This document shows positions 23,030 to 33,896 of a stretch of DNA of 64,000 nucleotides, in pieces. The notes under the pieces were generated by a model. The model did no database searches and was not told where the DNA came from. It worked only from the letters and a program-made list of their open reading frames with translations. The number at the start of each line of letters is the position of its first letter. The first letter of the stretch is position 1. A program made the position numbers and the translations under genes. Source of the stretch: Cricetomys ansorgei (Eukaryota; Chordata; Mammalia; Rodentia; Nesomyidae); assembly GCA_026225945.1 (NCBI GenBank), contig JAMJFZ010004066.1, forward strand, positions 491,001-555,000. Direction: 5' to 3'.

Positions 23030-23470
23030 CACAGAGGCACATTCCTGATTTCACAAATACTGTTTTCTACCATCGCCTTCCCTAAAGGGGTGGGGGGGTT
23101 GCTCAAGAAACAAAGATCCAACAGCCATTTAGTGTGTCAGGTAGGCCAAAGTCACCCGGAGGCTTTTGACTGGCTAATGGTTACTTATGGCAGAATCTCC
23201 AGCGAGCAAGATCACGCGGCTCCCGGTACCAGAAGGTGGCCACGTCCATTACACCATTACAGGTGAAACGTGTTTCCGTTCCGCATCCCCCAGCCGCCTG
23301 CGCCTCCTCCGCCTCCGACGGGCCTCAGTGATACCCAGCCATTAGGCAAGAGCCTTCCCGAGCCATTTAACAGCAGCTCTTATGGATAAATAAACAAAAA
23401 AGGCTGTAAACCAATTATAGTGTGGACAGTGAAAAAGTCTTTTATTAGCAGGACGTCCTGATAGTCCTTG
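23030..23470 (-). promoter_or_regulatory. Candidate Pdx1 enhancer, Area I equivalent
   Basis: This unique sequence lies about 2.3-2.7 kb upstream of the expected start, matching mouse Area I (about -2.7 to -2.56 kb). It carries a FoxA-type site AAATAAACAAA at 23388-23398, and CCATTAC repeated twice beside a CAGGTG E-box near 23248-23270. There are several homeodomain-type cores (ATTA, TAAT). The assignment is by position and motif content. Confidence 0.55.
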
Positions 23471-23616
23471 TTGATTCTGGAGCACCCTGCCTGCTCTCTA
23501 CCCCTCTACTTTTGCTGAGACTCCTGGTTCAGCCCCAGCTTTCCTCCTTCATGATTTTTGTAGGCACACCAAAGGCTGGTTTCAGCTATATGGTATCCCA
23601 TTATGTGTACATGGGT

Positions 23617-23620
<4 letters not shown>

Positions 23621-23653
<33 letters not shown>
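23621..23653. repeat. (TG)n microsatellite
   Basis: About 16 TG units just beyond the candidate Area I enhancer. Confidence 0.95.
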
Positions 23654-23654
<1 letters not shown>

Positions 23655-24054
23655 GGGGTGGATTCTCACTTTACAACAAAGATAGGTTTACATGAATTTT
23701 AATTTTTAAGACCATATTCATTTCAAAATTATTTTGCTGTTAAAGATTAAAACGAAACTATGGCCCGAGTTGAGAAAACCCAGGAAAACAAACAATGTAT
23801 GTTTAATGAGACTACTACTTCCATGACTGTTTTCTTACTTGCCTGTGATAGCATGGGTGTCAGTCCACGGATGCCTGGGAGAATTTGCTCAGGGACTCCG
23901 ATTCAGAATTTGGAGTACAGGTGAGAGGAGGGACCTGGAAGCAAGGACAGAATCTACCGTGTGTCTAGCTGATTTCTACAGCAAAAACGATTCTAGTGGC
24001 GTTAAGTGCCGAGTTGAAATTATTTTCAGATAATACAGCACCCTCCCCCCACCA

Positions 24055-24455
24055 CTGTACAACCAAATTGTGTTAGGATGTCTATCGCTCTGATAAAACA
24101 CCATGACCAAAAGCGACTTGGCAAAGAAAGAGTTTATTCCAGCATACAACTCTCAGACCACACTCACTTCATGAGGGAATTCAGGGCAGGGAATTCAAGA
24201 CAGGAACCCCGGGGCAGGAACTGATGCAGGAGCCACAGAGGAACACTGCTTGCTGGCTTGCTCCTCACGGTTTGCTCAGCCTGCTTCCTTAGAGCACCAA
24301 GAACCTCCAGTCCAGAGGTGGCATGGCCCACGACAATCACCACTCACGAAAGTGCTCTGCAGGCTTGCCCACGGGCAAACCGTTGAGGGCATATTCCCAG
24401 TTGAAGTTTCCTCTTCCCAAATGACTCCAGCTTGTGTCTCATCGACATGAAAGTA
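24055..24455. mobile_element. Old interspersed repeat, about 400 bp
   Basis: Contains the common rodent motif GATAAAACACCATGACCAAA followed by AGAGTTTATTCCAGC and ends near GACTCCAGCTTGTGTCTCAT. I recognise it as a frequent murine repeat but cannot name its class with certainty (L1 3' end or LTR). Confidence 0.5.
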
Positions 24456-24483
24456 AACAGAATATAAATGCATCGTGAAAACT

Positions 24484-24560
24484 GACAGAGCAAGTTCCAG
24501 GGCAGTCAGGGATACACAGGGAAACCCTGTCTCAAACAACAATAAACAAACAAACAAACC
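24484..24560 (+). mobile_element. B1 SINE 3' fragment, sense
   Basis: GGGATACACAGGGAAACCCT then a CAAACAACAATAAACAAACA tail. Confidence 0.65.
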
Positions 24561-24576
24561 CCCCTCAAACGTCAAA

Positions 24577-24785
24577 ATTTGTAGATTTACTTACTTTTCT
24601 GTGTATGAGTGTCTTGCCCACATGTATGTATGTGCACTATTTGCACGACTGGTGCTAGAGGTCAGAAGAAGGGGTCAGACTCCTTAGAACTGGAGTTACG
24701 GGTGAGCCACCAGGTAGGTGCTGGGAACTGAACTTGAGTCCTCTGCAAAAGCAGCGAGTGCTCTTAACCACTGATCCATCAGTCA
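24577..24785 (-). mobile_element. B2 SINE, antisense
   Basis: GGTCAGAAGAAGGGGTCAGA and GCTCTTAACCACTGATCCAT. Confidence 0.85.
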
Positions 24786-24889
24786 AGGCCATGATGGGTC
24801 ATTAGAGTCAAATCTGGTTACCATGACAATACCCTGCCTTATTATTGAATAGGTACTCAAACACGCATTTTAGACAAGCTCTCAATCAG

Positions 24890-25041
24890 GAAAGGGTGGT
24901 CTTGAACTCATTACGTAGCTGAGATTGGTCTTGAACGTCTGATTGATCTTCCTGCCCTCCACCTCCAGAGAGCTGGGGCTACACTCATATGTCAGTACCC
25001 TACCTTTTTCTTTTTCTTTTTCTTTTCTCTTTCTTTTCTTC

Positions 25042-25117
<76 letters not shown>

Positions 25118-25123
25118 CTTCTC

Positions 25124-25171
<48 letters not shown>

Positions 25172-25248
25172 GATGAAGGTCAAAACCAGGGTCTTGTGCA
25201 TGTATGCAAAGCAAGTGCTCTACCACTGAGCTACATCCCCAGCTCTGG
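24890..25248 (-). mobile_element. B4-type SINE, antisense, split by pyrimidine tract
   Basis: B1-like half at 24890-24990 and ID-like half (CAGGGTCTTGTGCATGTATG, GCTCTACCACTGAGCTACAT) at 25175-25248; B4 is an ID/B1 fusion, so the order fits. Confidence 0.5.
25003..25172. repeat. (TTTC)n/(TC)n polypyrimidine tract
   Basis: About 170 bases of nearly pure T/C on the plus strand with mirror-type stretches. The 70-114 codon frames over it are repeat artefacts. Confidence 0.95.
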
Positions 25249-25689
25249 GAATCTACATTCTAAACCCTTACAAGCTCATTCACAGGCACAATGCCCTTAA
25301 GAATAAGACATTTAAGACTAAATTGTACTTAATTTAAATGATTAGAAAACACTCTCCGTCATGAAGTTTAACTGGGGAAATGTTGGAAAAATGCCTAAAT
25401 CAGGAGAGGCAGCAGAAGTCCAGGAGACGCCATGTGACCGTGCATGGACAACACACCGATGCACCCTGACACTTCGCAGTGGACTAGGAATGCCCAACAC
25501 TGACATAAGTTCCCCAGCTTTTCCTCACATCCATTATTTCTGCCTGCAACTGAGGATTTGGGAAGGGTTAGTGGACTCTGTGCTTCCTGGGTCTCCTCTT
25601 TAAAAACAGACTCTCTTCGGGATGCTAATGTCCTCTCAGGTGGGCTCCGGGAAGTTGAGCAGAGAGCCACAGCAGCTCACACAGGAGTA

Positions 25690-26600
25690 CAATTAAAACC
25701 AGGCAATAAAACCAAGGCATATTGATTCATCTCCAGGCAGGACCATTAGCTTGTGTCTTAATGCAACCCTCTCTCTACTCTAACCGTGACCAAACAGCTT
25801 CCTTTAAAGGTAAATGAATTTTATGTAATTTGTTAGCTAATTCCACTTAATTCTGCCCACATGAGCATGTGATAAGGGAATGTTAAACTGGTTAACAACA
25901 CTGGACCAGCAGGGGAGTCCAGGAGGAGCCAGCATTTGATTTCCAAGCGCTGGGGCCCAACACCGAAAAATCCAGATTACTAGGATGGCTCTGGGTTCTG
26001 GCTTATTTACTTTCTGCTCTCCCACTCCTAACTAAAGGGCACTGAGGAAACCCTGGGTTCCCATCTGTCACAGGCCAGTTAACCACGTAACAAGGACTCT
26101 TCTATTTATTTATTTATATTTTACAAAAATCATTCTCAGTCTGACAAACTCCCCTTGGACTTCAGGGAATCAGGAAGGAAGAGGTAAAAAAAAAAAGAAT
26201 CAATAACAACTTTGTTATCTAGTAACTTAAACAGCCCTAGCCTGCTGGGATAGCAGAACAGGATTTCTTATCTAGCAAACAGGAGAACTCTCTGGATTGT
26301 AAGTTATTTTTCGCAAAATGTTTCTAACCAGTGAGTTTCCAAGATAAAGTATCGAAGATGGGAACAGGCCAACATCTAGCCCATGTGCACATTAATTTAA
26401 GCTGCGGGAAATAATTTGGTTCTTTAAAACCAAATAGATATTATGTATTCCTTTTATTAAAAAATATAACAGCATTTGCACTTAAACACTTAAACACTGA
26501 AAAAAAAAATGAGAAATTAGCCATGAATGTCTGATTTACCAAGACATTTCAACTACAAGCTGAAATAGAGTCACCTTGATCTTCCTATCTGTCTTATGGG
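25690..26600 (-). promoter_or_regulatory. Candidate distal Pdx1 enhancer, Area IV equivalent
   Basis: A SINE-free, AT-rich stretch about 5-5.8 kb upstream of the expected start; mouse Area IV lies near -6.2 to -5.7 kb. It contains the NK2-class consensus TTAAGTGG on the minus strand (CCACTTAA at 25843-25850) and two further CACTTAA cores at 26479-26493, plus several TAAT/ATTA cores. Nkx2.2 has been reported to act through Area IV. Lineage insertions could shift the distance, so the assignment is tentative. Confidence 0.4.
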
Positions 26601-26835
26601 TCAGTTCTGGTCCTGTGCTGTATGCTCCGAGTTTTGACAACTGGCACTGGAATCCCAGATCCGGGACATTTATTCCCCAATAACAATGTACCCGGAAACC
26701 AGCAGAGGGCTGTGTGCAGCTCAGTGTTAGATCTCAGTACACTGAAGATGTCGGACTCCATCTGTGGTACCAAAAAGAAAAACTTCAGAGAGCCGTCCCA
26801 GCTTGACCGGGACAGTCCATGTCTATTTATTTCTC

Positions 26836-27070
26836 TAAAAATATTTACGTATTTATTTAATGCTTACACACATATGAGCACGCCCATATGTGTGGATGTG
26901 TGTGCCGCAAGCCCCACAGGCATGCAGGAAAACCCAGAAGACATAAGAGGGTGTCAGATCCCCTGGAACTGGAGTTACTGACACGGTAGTGTGCTGTTCT
27001 GTGGGTGCTGGGACCTGAACTCAGGTCTTCTGCAAGAGCTTCTTAGCCACTGAGTCACGTCTCCAGCCCT
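26836..27070 (-). mobile_element. B2 SINE, antisense
   Basis: GGGTGTCAGATCCCCTGGAA and CTTAGCCACTGAGTCACGTC. Confidence 0.85.
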
Positions 27071-27960
27071 TCTATTTCTTTGCATGCAAGTATCGACTCC
27101 TCTAGTTCAAGGTTCGTGAAGCACGGCGTGTTTCAAATCGCGCCTCTCTTCCACAGTGCAGGTGTCTAACTAGATCGTTCACACCCACCAAAAAGATTGC
27201 TGTGCACTGATTCACTCATTAAAGCGAAGTGAAAGCTGGAAGGGGCTTCAGACCGAGCCTGTCTCTCCTGCTGAGTTCACAGCTAAATCGGTCGCTTGTA
27301 CACGGTGCTTTCAGTCCTTGTAGAATCTCCTACGGGGTGTCTCACATCTACACACAGCGAGGGAGCACGCGTTTCCCACATTGTGTCAGCCTATCCGTGA
27401 ACACAGACCTGTCTTTCCTCTGGTTTCCTTGGGAAAGAGACACCCTGGACCTACGACTCCATCGAGGGGAAGCAAATCTTTTCCCTCTCCTCACGCTTCA
27501 TTGTAAAATGCAATCAATCAACGCTGTCTGCTTCATTTACAGAGCCATTTGTTAGCCCTCTGCCAACACGGTCTCATTCAGAGCTTGAGCTCTCTGAAAG
27601 CCGGAGTCAGAGATTGCCACGGATCCAGATAATCAGCCGTGTTTTCTTACCTTTCTAGCAGACTGTGACAGGCGTTAACAGAAAGGTAAATAAAAGCCTC
27701 TAACCCCCGTGCCCTGAGTAATCTGCCTCCTAGCCTGTAGCTACACAGAATTTATAGTTTTCTCAAGAAAATGGAATGACACTATTTACCTTTTTGTGTT
27801 TGTATAGCCAGTAGCCAAATTTACATATAATACCTAGAGAAATTCAGCAAGAAAAAGTGTTGGAAAACGTGCTATCCTTCCCCCACACCCCCTCCCCACC
27901 CACCCCCACCTCCGCACTTTGCTCCTGTGTGTCGTTGTGAACCTTACTCTATGCTGCAGG
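27071..27960. other. Unique sequence upstream of Pdx1
   Basis: No repeat and no convincing coding frame. It lies 6.3-7.2 kb upstream of the expected Pdx1 start and includes paired FoxA/TAAT-like cores, so it could hold part of the distal enhancer set. A C-rich run at 27870-27910 closes it. Confidence 0.4.
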
Positions 27961-27985
27961 GGCCCTTTTATTTATTCATTTATTT

Positions 27986-28128
27986 AGACAGGGTTTCTCT
28001 GTTGTAACTCTGGCTGTCCTGGAACTCACTCTGTAGACCAGGCTGGCCTCGAACTCACAGAGACCTACCTGTCTCTGCCTCCTAAGTGCTGGGATTAAAG
28101 GCGCGTGCCCGTGCCGATGCCTGGCAGC
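27986..28128 (-). mobile_element. B1 SINE, antisense, TTGTAACTCTGG variant
   Basis: AGACAGGGTTTCTCTGTTGT to CCGTGCCGATGCCTGGC, near consensus. Confidence 0.9.
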
Positions 28129-28149
28129 AGGGCCATTTAAAAGGAAAAT

Positions 28150-28332
28150 ACCCAGAGCTGTAGAGGCTTAGGTTAAGAGCACCTGTTCACCCACATGGCA
28201 GCTCACAAACCACTTGGAACTCCAGATCCAGGGGGATTTGAAGCCCTCTTCTGTCCCCACAGGCACGAGACACGCACATGTGGTGCCCAGACATGCACTC
28301 TACACACACACACACAAAAAAAAAAAAAACAG
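28150..28332 (+). mobile_element. B2 SINE, sense, with internal deletion
   Basis: GGTTAAGAGCACCTGTTCAC joins directly to CCACATGGCAGCTCAC, so the B-box region is lost; ends in (AC)n and poly(A). Confidence 0.75.
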
Positions 28333-28554
28333 AAAAGAAGAGGGGGTAAATAGGAAGGAAGGAAGGAAGATAGCAATCTGATGACGTGTATTCACAATAT
28401 CCTAGGACCCTTTTTCTTTGTCCCTCTGATATGGAACTCAGAGGCATGCTGCAGATTTGTCGAGCGCTGTATAGAACACCTTGATTCTGGTTATTGCTTG
28501 ACATGAGGAGAGAAAGTCGAACTGGGCATGCTTCTTGCATATTTCAACTGAAAA

Positions 28555-28650
28555 CCAATATTTTTCTTGTGTCTGTGGTGTTAGAGATCGAACCCAAAGG
28601 CCCCCGTGCCCAAGGCAAGCCCCTGCCGCTGTGCTACGCCCTCACACGGG
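28555..28650 (-). mobile_element. B4/ID-type SINE fragment, antisense
   Basis: GAGATCGAACCCAAAGGCCC and GCAAGCCCCTGCCGCTGTGC. Confidence 0.55.
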
Positions 28651-28807
28651 AGGAGCTAGGTAGACAAAGTTGCTACCTTCCGCCACTGTTGCCGCTGTTC
28701 TGTAGTCAGGCACAGGGCAGCAGGATGGTCTTAAAAAGGACCGAGGGGAACATGGCCGGCCTGATGAATGCTTTCTTCCTCATCTGAGTCAAAGGTTTTG
28801 TCTTTGT

Positions 28808-28945
28808 CTGCCTTTGAGACAGGGCTGTCTCCATAGTCCTAGCTGTCCTGGAATTCCATGTGTAGAAGGCTGCCCCTCAAACTCACAGAGATCTTTCTGC
28901 CTCTGCTTCCCAAGTGCTGGGAATTAAACCATGTGCCACCACATT
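28808..28945 (-). mobile_element. B1 SINE, antisense, old
   Basis: TTTGAGACAGGGCTGTCTCC to CCATGTGCCACCACA. Confidence 0.8.
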
Positions 28946-29041
28946 CGACTTTTCTGTAAAAATCTACACAAAGGAGCTGATTTTGTTCAACTTCTTATTT
29001 TTTATTATCTTCCTGACATGAACATTTTCATCTTTTTTTTT

Positions 29042-29203
29042 TCTTGGTGTTTTGTCTGCATGTATGTCTGTGCGAGGGTGTCAGATCCCCCGGAAACGGA
29101 GTCACAGACAATTGTGAGCTGCCGTGTGGGTGCTGGGAATTAAACCCAGATCCTCTGGAAGAGCGGCTGGTGCTCTTAACTGCTGAGCCATTTCTCCAGC
29201 CTC
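29042..29203 (-). mobile_element. B2 SINE, antisense
   Basis: GTGTCAGATCCCCCGGAAAC and CTTAACTGCTGAGCCATTTC; part of the tail side is deleted. Confidence 0.85.
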
Positions 29204-30224
29204 TTGATCAATTTCTTAAAAGATCAATAGTTAGAAACAATAGGAGGGACTAACATGACAGCAGCTAAATTTGCTCCAGTTTCTTGAATCTAGCCGGTTA
29301 CTGAGGTTCACAAATGTCTCCATCCTTTCTCTTGCTCCCTCCCCAGGAACAACATGGCCGTCAGGCTCCCTCTCATTTGGTGTCTGGCAGGAAACCATTC
29401 TCTCTAACAGAGAAACAGCAAACAGAGAAACAGCAAAGTCTCTAGCATAGTGGCTCTGACTCCACGGCTCTTGAGATTGTCGTAAGCGTTGTGAAGAACA
29501 CAGCATTCTTCAGCCGCATCCGGGAAGTGCATAGCCTCTGCCTATCCTACAGCAAGGCAAGGCTTAGCAGGACCCGGGCTGTGCCCACTGTTTGTTTCTA
29601 CTTCTGAGCTTTATAAATGTTGCTCCCTCGTCAAGGCTGACTGGATGATTGGCTGTGTATGCTGTGTTAGAGGGCTTACACACTGCCTCAACGCTGCTTG
29701 GGATTCCTGCTGTAGTATTCCCCTTGCCTGTGAGGGACAATAAATATACCAAAGGTCGAACAGAGCATTTGGAAGATATGAAATTGTAATTCTAAGATTA
29801 ATTAGAAATTCATGGGCTTAAAGTACACCAGGCTGTGGCGTGGATCTGTTGCATAAATGGTCATTTGGGTTAACATGGCTCTTTCCTTCCTTCTCTTGTT
29901 TAGTTATCTGCTTTGTGACAGTCACTGATATAGGCTTTGGAGACACAGCAGCAGCAGATACGGTCCTTATCCTGAAGGCTTCAGAGTCTAGCAGTGGGGG
30001 AAACCACGTATGTACACAAGCCCAGATGCCTCCAGACTGTGGTCTCCCACCTCTGGTGGAAGCTCATGAACACACCACACACAGAGACACAATCCAGCTT
30101 CCTTGGTTCTGCCCTTGGTCATGTGTTGAAAGCATGTTGGGGTGCGGGTGCTTGGCCTCATCACTTACTAGGAATATGACTTTGGACTTCAGCTGACTCA
30201 CATTTCCAATATCTTTTTCTTCCC
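29204..30224. other. Unique intergenic sequence
   Basis: No gene recognised. 29590-29860 has AT-rich homeodomain-type cores (AAGATTAATTAGAAATTCAT). An L2-like remnant may cover 29920-30000. Confidence 0.35.
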
Positions 30225-30353
30225 CCTTGAGACACGGTTTCACTATATAGCTGGCCTAGAACTATATAGACCAGGCTGGCCTCGAACTCACAGAGATCCG
30301 CCTGCCTCTACCCCCTGAATACAGGGATTAAGAGCGTGCACCACCACTGGCCA
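30225..30353 (-). mobile_element. B1 SINE, antisense, shortened
   Basis: TTTCACTATATAGCTGGCCT lacks the CTGTCCTGG segment; the rest reaches CACCACTGGCCAGC. Confidence 0.8.
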
Positions 30354-30399
30354 GCTGATTCCATTTTTTTCATCTACTGAATGCCAGCTTAGCAAGCAG

Positions 30400-30545
30400 T
30401 TGAAAGTCTGGCCTTTAGCTCCGGACTCTCAGGGTTGAACTTCAGCAATACTACATACATATTTAACTGTGTGGCTTTGGGCACATTTCTTAATCTCTCC
30501 GTGCTTCACATAACTTCTCTGTAAAAATAGAGTGAAGGTAATTTT
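30400..30545 (+). mobile_element. MIR SINE, sense
   Basis: The core TGTGTGGCTTTGGGCACATT followed by CTTAATCTCTCCGTGCTTCA and CTGTAAAAATAG is the mammal-wide MIR pattern. Confidence 0.7.
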
Positions 30546-31616
30546 TTTTTCCCCCCACACAGAGGCAAGTGTGTCTCAAAAGACACAGATGATACTCGGG
30601 ACTATCACTGCTGAAGGAGATGAGATTTGAGAACAAGTGTGTAAGAACCGGAGTGGACATGAAGCAAAAGGGGAAGACACAGAATGCTGCAGAAAGAGAT
30701 TATAGGATTCTGAGACCTGTAGGAGCAGCAGACAGGGTGGGTGGTGCTGAGGCAAGTCCGGAAGAGCTGGGTTGTTTGCCCCTGGCATCTGCTTTAGGAC
30801 CGGTGTCACATGTGAATAATGATGTCCGGCTCACCTTGAAGAAGCATGAGCTCCTTCGTTGCCATTCATTTGTTTCAAGTCAGGGCTGTGCAGCTGACAG
30901 GTCATCCTTCACTCAGAATCTGGCTCTTAAGCCTGTGATTTTTGTATCAACCTGCCTTCGGGGTTGCTGACCGCTTTTTGCAGTGACGAGGAAAGCAACA
31001 GTCATGGGAGATCCAGCTGTGTGAGAAGCACTGCCCTTACTCCTGCTGGGGTGTACTGAGTGTGAGGCTGAGGCAGGGGCATAATTCAAGGGCATTTGGA
31101 GAACAGACCTGGGCATGGGGGCCGCAGGAGACCCAAGTACTGTTAGCTTATAGAAAGACAGAGCCTAAAGAGGAAAGGGAAGGATGAGTAAGTCCTTAGG
31201 GATGTCCTGCTTAGATGGCAGGAAAGAGAAAGGCGTGTGTACAGCCAGCGAATGAACAGGCACAGGACTGGAAAGGCAGCTGCCTGATTCGATGGCAGGC
31301 GGGACTCTGGGATCTCGAGATGACTGAGGGCACGTGTGGTTCGGAGTAGAGTGGTGGTGTCCTGTCTCATTTCCATGTGCATCCCCAACATTCTTGCCTC
31401 CTGCCTCATCCCAGAACTCACCGGATTCCTGACTCCTGTCCCTCTGTCCCCTTCAGTGGCTCTAGAATCATCCTTTCCTTACTGCTGAGCCATCTGGGTA
31501 GTTGTGACAGGGGCCTGCGGGGTGCCCTCTGCTCCATCGAGGCTTGACGTGTATACTTCTATCCTTCTTATGACATAGATTTTGTAACTATATCATTAAT
31601 TTTCTTCCACTGCCTA

Positions 31617-31845
31617 GGGCAGCATTTGTCAGCCTGTGGGTTGCAACCCCTTTCGGAATTAAATGACCCTTTCACAGAGGTCACCTAAGACCATCTGCAT
31701 ATCAGATGTTTACATTACGATTCAGAATAGTAGCAAAGTTACAGTTATGAAGTAGCAATGAAAACAGTTTTATGGTTGGGGGGTCACCACAACACGAGGA
31801 ACTGTGTTAAAGGGTTGTGCGTTAGCAAGGTTGAGGACCACTGGC
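31617..31845 (+). mobile_element. URR1 hAT-Charlie DNA transposon copy, near full length
   Basis: Carries GGGTTGCAACCCCTTTCGG, the central CATTACGATTCAGAATAGTA block and a right end GGTTGAGGACCACTG. The left terminal repeat is degraded (GCATTTGTCAGCCTG). Confidence 0.8.
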
Positions 31846-32174
31846 ATAGAAAGTTGGGCTAAACTTCCCAGCAAGCCCACGAAGCTCTTCACGCATGGAC
31901 ATTGACCTCTCAGGATGACTTTCATGAAAGGCTATGGTCCCATCAGTGAGCGTCGAAGTTGTCAATCAGAGGTCCCTTCTTGGCTTTTCCCAGCATAGTC
32001 TATCTTCAGAATCCCAACCTACTGTTTGGATGGTGGCTAAAAAGTCACGCCTCCACGGGTCTGTGTCCTCAGTCCTTTCATATGTAAACAGAATACTCAA
32101 TATTAAGCAAGTGCTCAGCAAATATTTATGGAGTATCTTTCTATTCTTCCCTTGATTTCCCTACTCTCTTTAAG

Positions 32175-32383
32175 TTTTTTTAAAATTTGTATGAGTGTTT
32201 GCCCACATGTATGTATGTGCACCGTGTGTGTTCAGTGCCCTCAGAGGCCAGAAGAGGGCATTAGACTCCTTGAAACTGGAGTTACAGATAGTTGTGAGCC
32301 ACCATGTGGGTGCTGGGAACCGAACCAGGGTCCTCTACAAGAGCAGCCTGTGCTGTTAACCACAGAGCCATCTCTCCAGCCCC
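32175..32383 (-). mobile_element. B2 SINE, antisense
   Basis: AGGCCAGAAGAGGGCATTAG and TTAACCACAGAGCCATCTCT. Confidence 0.85.
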
Positions 32384-32535
32384 TTCCTTCTTTCTTACAT
32401 GGGTAACTTCAGTGTCAGCCACTATAGTGCTGAATACTGGGGGTGTAGAGATGAATTAGATATAGTTACTGCTATTAATTGTTTAAGTGCTCTGGAAAGT
32501 TCTCATAAAAGCAGAGATTTATTTATGCTTGCTAA

Positions 32536-32536
<1 letters not shown>

Positions 32537-32626
<90 letters not shown>
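32537..32626. repeat. (CA)n then (TA)n compound microsatellite
   Basis: About 27 CA units followed by about 19 TA units without interruption. Confidence 0.97.
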
Positions 32627-32628
<2 letters not shown>

Positions 32629-33094
32629 CCTATTGGCCAGAAGAGTGCTAGACTCTGAGGCTGAAAGGGGTTTGAAGGTTAGGGAGAGAAGCAGGGGACC
32701 TGTTTTCTGAAGATCAATTTCTACCCTTCCCCACCCATCAATGTTCCCCTTCGCAGAGAGGGGAGGATAAAGAATGGAATCAGGGAACTTAAGGACAGTG
32801 GATAGAACACTCATGACCCGAAGAGCAGAGAGAATATACTGGAAAGGATGCACAAAGTTTCAAGGACCTATGAGCGTCAATCATCAAAAGGGGGCAGAGG
32901 GACCTAATGGTTGTAAACTTCCCACATTTGGTGAAAGATATAAACTACAGATACCAGAGGCTGACTGAATGCCAGCTGTGTCAAATGCTTGTGCCAAGAC
33001 TCAGCACAGACTTCTGAGATCCAATGACACAGGGTTATCCTGAAAACAACCATTGAGAAAAGAGACATCACCACAGCAAACCAGCCAGGGTGAC

Positions 33095-33400
33095 AGTTGT
33101 AGAAGTTTATTTTTAGTTATGATTAAAATGGTCGTTTTGTGCTCTCTTGGATGAGGGCCTGCTTAGGTCTTGGCGTTTTATATTGTCTGCAGGTGTTGGC
33201 TTTATATGGGGGGGTGTTTGCTCATGATCTGCACATGGTATCAATAGAACACTTGAGGAGCTTAGGTATCAATAAAAACCTCTGAGCTCAGATGCTCAGG
33301 GTTCCAATGTCCAGTATGGACATGATAGTGGTTCTCTCTGCTGAGGTCTGACAGGGTTTAGATCTATGAAAATATCTCTTAGTCTCCCTGCTGAGCTATT
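33095..33400 (+). mobile_element. Left LTR of a non-autonomous LTR element
   Basis: Starts TTGTAGAAGTTTATTTTTAG and is similar over about 300 bp to a second copy at 34732. The shared order includes TTGTCTGCAGGTGTTGGCTT, CATGATCTGCAC and GGTTCTCTCTGCTGAGGTCT. Family not identified; the right edge is uncertain. Confidence 0.55.
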
Positions 33401-33846
33401 ACAGTAGGTGGACAGCTTCAAGTGGCACCTGCAATGTGGGCACAACATCACGCCAGCTAATCCAATGTGGAGACAAGAATAAAAAAGAAATTCCAGATCT
33501 TGCAGAGTCCAGTAAAGTTCGCTCAGGGCAGCTCCCAGAGGACAGAGGTTATATATATGCAAAAATAATGAGTAGAAGTCTTCTGAAGGAAAGGAGAGTG
33601 AGAAAGGAAATAAGCCTCTAGGAAGAAAGAAGGCTGTGGAAATTAAGTGAGAAAGAGAGCTTAAAAGTGAGAGCCACGGAACAGAGGCCTTTAGAGAAAG
33701 ACATTTTCATGATAAAAACAAACAATTCAGATGGCAGCAGGAAAGCAGCAAGGATCTAACCACTTTTCCTGATCATGGAGCCGATGCAGTCAGAGCACAG
33801 AAAACAGAAACCAGAGCATACTGTTCTACAAACTGAGTTTGCTGAT

Positions 33847-33896
<50 letters not shown>

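Larger units (their letters stand above)
21270..24050. other. Repeat-poor upstream flank of Pdx1
   Basis: This 2.8 kb stretch has no recognisable SINE and only one microsatellite, a (TG)n run. It holds the candidate Area I-III enhancers. No reading frame in it looks coding. Confidence 0.7.

Noticed and set aside
24882..25226. Lys/Glu/Arg-rich frames over a T/C tract
   Set aside because: Translation of a microsatellite.
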